This document shows positions 5,786 to 7,329 of a stretch of 7,329 bases of DNA, one piece after another. The translations under genes and the position numbers were made by a program. Each line of letters opens with the position of its first letter. Position 1 is the first letter of the stretch. The DNA lies in NCBI GenBank assembly GCA_051889215.1, contig JBJFDC010000039.1:1-7329 (forward strand), read 5' to 3'. Source of the stretch: UMGS1470 sp051889215. Lineage in GTDB: Bacteria > Bacillota > Clostridia > Christensenellales > UBA1242. A model generated the notes under the pieces. The model was not told the origin of the DNA, ran no database searches, and saw only the letters and a program-made list of their open reading frames with translations.

Positions 5786-6277
5786 TCACAATATGTGGCG
5801 AGAAATGGCGCTGTCCATCAGCATTGTTTGATAAACCTCGTCAACTTGTGCTTTGTCTCCTTCTATGGCGACAATTTTCATTTGAGGACGAATATAATCA
5901 TCAATTTCAAACTTGACATCATTTTTCTCGTAAACATATCTGGTTCGGAGATTATCTGCGCTTTGTTCAAAGTCCATGACTTCAAGCATTGAGCGTGCAA
6001 CATCAATTTCGTGTTCATCAAGCGTCAAAGGTTCGGACTCTCGTGAAAGTTTGACAAGGTCGTCATTTGTGTCGACATTTTTGAAATCCCAAACTGTCAT
6101 CATTTGGGAATCTCCAAAAGTTGAAGTTATTCTTGAAATCAGTTTTCGGTTATGTTTGTTTTCAAACACAACTCTGTTCTCCGACTTTTTTGAAATCAAG
6201 CAATATCCATTTTCTTCACAGAATTTTGTGACGGCATTGATGTCATCAACCTTGAAATTATATTCATATTCAATCAT
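5786..6277 (-). CDS. Probable CYTH-fold protein (class IV adenylate cyclase / triphosphate-tunnel-like)
   Basis: The 163-residue soluble protein has no signal peptide or membrane span. It opens MIEYEYNFKV, resembling the N-terminal ExExK strand of CYTH proteins but with Asn7 in place of the usual lysine. Later it has a basic strand NRKLISRI (43-50), LRTRYVY (110-116), and FEIDDYIRPQMKIVAIEG (123-140), which resembles the family's late strand ending in an EIEG-like motif. CYTH enzymes bind triphosphate-containing substrates in a charged beta-tunnel and act as thiamine triphosphatases, tripolyphosphatases or adenylate cyclases. Which, if any, activity is present cannot be read here. GAGGTG lies 8 nt before the ATG. 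It is the first gene of an apparent operon with murA and ftsQ. Hand-counted GC of one 60-nt sample (26/60) is similar to the division genes, so it looks native. Confidence 0.55.
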   Translation of the reverse strand: MIEYEYNFKVDDINAVTKFCEENGYCLISKKSENRVVFENKHNRKLISRITSTFGDSQMMTVWDFKNVDTNDDLVKLSRESEPLTLDEHEIDVARSMLEVMDFEQSADNLRTRYVYEKNDVKFEIDDYIRPQMKIVAIEGDKAQVDEVYQTMLMDSAISRHIL

Positions 6278-6315
6278 ATGCCACCCACCTCTGAAAAAAT
6301 TTCTGATTATGTTTT

Positions 6316-6345
6316 AGCATAAACAATCAAAAATAGCAACATCAA
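6316..6345 (-). promoter_or_regulatory. Candidate promoter of the CYTH gene-murA-ftsQ unit
   Basis: On the minus strand TTGATG (6345-6340) and TATGCT (6321-6316) are separated by 18 nt. Each matches the SigmaA consensus at four of six positions. The predicted leader to the ATG at 6277 is about 30 nt. The match is weak and AT-rich sequence offers alternatives, but a promoter is needed here because the upstream gene is divergent. Confidence 0.35.
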
Positions 6346-6364
6346 TGACCAACCTTGATTGTTT
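6321..6364. repeat. 10-bp inverted repeat in the divergent promoter region
   Basis: AAACAATCAA (6321-6330) and TTGATTGTTT (6355-6364) are exact inverted copies with 24 nt between them. The arms flank or touch the candidate minus-strand promoter and lie about 33 bp upstream of the plus-strand -35. The repeat could be an operator shared by the divergent genes. No adjacent gene looks like a DNA-binding regulator. Confidence 0.4.
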
Positions 6365-6403
6365 TGTGACATTTGCATCAAGTGACAGGAGCCAAATTGA
6401 CTA

Positions 6404-6432
6404 TTGACTTATATATTATGTTGTATTACAAT
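6404..6432 (+). promoter_or_regulatory. Near-consensus promoter of the plus-strand gene
   Basis: TTGACT (6404-6409), a 17-nt spacer and TACAAT (6427-6432) match the SigmaA consensus at ten of twelve positions. The predicted start at about 6439 leaves a leader of about 25 nt containing AAGGAG (6451-6456), 7 nt before the ATG. A second TTGACT (6397-6402) lies directly upstream as part of a tandem ATTGACT duplication, but has no -10 at suitable spacing. Confidence 0.75.
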
Positions 6433-6463
6433 ATTACATTAAACAGAAAAAAGGAGATATTCG

Positions 6464-7015
6464 ATGGAAAAATACAAAATTAAAGATTTGCTTTTGATTT
6501 ATGAGTATGGAGATTGTAGGTTTGGTGTTTTGAACAACAAAAAAACAAAAATCAAAATCTTGACCAAAAATGAAATTCATTCTTTAGACAACCCTTCGCT
6601 TCATACATATCAGAAAGAAGATAGAGACGTCGGTCGTTTTTACTATGTTAATGTATATGAGACAAATGACGGATTAAAAGCATTTCCATTATGTGGTAAA
6701 TTTGAAGATATATATGCAAACTCAAGGGCAATTTTCAGAAATGGTGATGATAAATGTTTTTATCTCACAAATCAAATTATTGAAGTGTTGGTATGCAATC
6801 GTATGGATAATAGCAAAAACATCTTTAAGGCAGTATTTAATAATCCTGAAAATTTTATTGATATTACCACTATTGCAAAAATTGAAAAAGCGGTTAATTT
6901 TGCTGAATCCTATAGCAAATCCGCTTTGAGAAATATTGAAAATGAAAGACGGTCCAAACAAAAATGCAAAAATCAAGAATATGCAAAACAATATGACCAA
7001 ACATTAGAATTTTGA
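6464..7015 (+). CDS. Hypothetical protein, unknown function, on the opposite strand
   Basis: I do not recognise this 183-residue protein. The N-terminal two thirds look strand-rich and mixed (YEYGDCRFGVL, RFYYVNVYE, CFYLTNQIIEVLVC). The last third (about 137-178) looks helical and strongly charged, with an Arg/Lys/Asn-rich tail. There is no signal peptide or membrane span, so it is probably cytosolic. Cysteines at 18, 77, 98, 111 and 168 form no recognisable metal motif. A good promoter, AAGGAG ribosome site and terminator make it a self-contained transcription unit. It is the only plus-strand gene here. Three hand-counted 60-nt samples give 18, 17 and 14 G+C, against 27 in ftsZ and 30 in murA, which suggests acquisition or relaxed composition. 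It is intact. Confidence 0.85.
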   Translation: MEKYKIKDLLLIYEYGDCRFGVLNNKKTKIKILTKNEIHSLDNPSLHTYQKEDRDVGRFYYVNVYETNDGLKAFPLCGKFEDIYANSRAIFRNGDDKCFYLTNQIIEVLVCNRMDNSKNIFKAVFNNPENFIDITTIAKIEKAVNFAESYSKSALRNIENERRSKQKCKNQEYAKQYDQTLEF

Positions 7016-7020
7016 AAAAC

Positions 7021-7047
7021 ACCCACCAATATTGGTGGGTATTTTTA
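7021..7047. terminator. Perfect palindromic bidirectional terminator
   Basis: ACCCACCAAT followed by ATTGGTGGGT (7021-7040) is a perfect 20-bp palindrome, forming an 8-bp stem with an ATAT loop. Plus-strand transcripts continue into ATTTTTATT, and minus-strand transcripts into GTTTTTC. It lies 5 nt after the stop of the plus-strand gene and 28 nt after the ftsW stop, so it can terminate both convergent genes. Confidence 0.92.
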
Positions 7048-7068
7048 TTGCACTTTTTATTCAAAGTG

Positions 7069-7329
7069 TCAACAGATTGTTTTTTTCATGCTTTGTCTTT
7101 CGACATTGAGGCAAATGCCGACTGCACTCATAAAGACGACAAGCGATGTTGAGCCGGCGGAAATGAACGGAAGTGGAAGTCCTGTTGGAGGGATTGAACC
7201 AGTGACGACTGCGACATTGATGAGGGTTTGCACGGCGATGACAGAGGCAACACCAATGCACAAAAGACAACCAAATCGGTCGCGTGCTCCGAGTCCAATT
7301 TTAATTAGTTTGATAACCAAAACCGCAAA
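7069..7329 (-). CDS. ftsW: FtsW/SpoVE-family SEDS protein, C-terminal part (partial)
   Basis: The frame is open to the right edge, so the visible 86 residues are the C-terminus of a larger protein. SEDS proteins are polytopic membrane glycosyltransferases that polymerise lipid II, with FtsW working at the septum with a class b PBP. Two membrane segments are visible (about FGCLLCIGVASVIAVQTLIN and SLVVFMSAVGICLN). Between them is the conserved signature TGSIPPTGLPLPFISAGSTS; most FtsW read PFISYGGSS, so the Ala-Gly-Ser-Thr version is slightly divergent. The location next to murA-ftsQ-ftsA-ftsZ favours FtsW, but SpoVE or RodA cannot be excluded from this fragment. It ends at TGA (7071-7069), followed by the bidirectional terminator. 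Confidence 0.88.
   Translation of the reverse strand, partial: FAVLVIKLIKIGLGARDRFGCLLCIGVASVIAVQTLINVAVVTGSIPPTGLPLPFISAGSTSLVVFMSAVGICLNVERQSMKKTIC

Noticed and set aside
6722..7000. Minus-strand open frame with hydrophobic N-terminus opposite the orphan gene
   Set aside because: The hydrophobicity comes from reading an AT-rich gene in antisense. It has no ribosome site or promoter, whereas the plus-strand frame has promoter, AAGGAG site and terminator.

Overview
The window is a piece of the division and cell wall (dcw) cluster of a low-GC, probably endospore-forming Clostridia-type member of the Bacillota. Two things support this. MurA, FtsQ/DivIB, FtsA and FtsZ are consecutive on the minus strand, and they are followed by spoIIGA and the first codons of pro-sigE, an arrangement typical of spore-forming Bacilli and Clostridia. 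I cannot name the genus from sequence alone.

Layout, read in the direction of minus-strand transcription (high to low coordinates). At the right edge is the C-terminal end of an FtsW/SpoVE-type flippase-polymerase (7069-7329), followed by a perfect palindromic bidirectional terminator. A plus-strand gene of unknown function (6464-7015) converges on that terminator. It has its own near-consensus promoter and is much more AT-rich than its neighbours. Divergent from it, after a spacer with a 10-bp inverted repeat, begins a probable CYTH-fold gene (5786-6277), then murA (4475-5734) and ftsQ (3657-4478, TTG start overlapping the murA stop). A weak hairpin follows ftsQ. A perfect-consensus housekeeping promoter, TTGACA-N17-TATAAT, is built into that hairpin and drives ftsA (2344-3525) and ftsZ (1064-2278). 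A strong terminator ends ftsZ.

In the 105-bp gap between ftsZ and spoIIGA lie three Spo0A-box-like heptamers at exact 10-bp spacing, next to a putative promoter whose -10 sits 6 bp from the spoIIGA start codon. The start has no Shine-Dalgarno sequence. spoIIGA (101-958) runs directly into pro-sigE (1-91, cut by the window edge), with the sigE ribosome binding site overlapping the spoIIGA stop codon.

Together the genes make peptidoglycan precursor (MurA), move or polymerise it at the septum (FtsW), and build the Z-ring and divisome (FtsZ, FtsA, FtsQ). They then hand over to the sporulation programme, in which SpoIIGA activates pro-SigmaE after asymmetric division. Points of note are the Spo0A-like array with an apparently leaderless spoIIGA, an FtsA with a degenerate second phosphate-binding loop, and the replacement of the usual murG position between ftsW and murA by an unknown plus-strand gene and a CYTH-like gene. 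I found no RNA genes, insertion sequences or CRISPR arrays.
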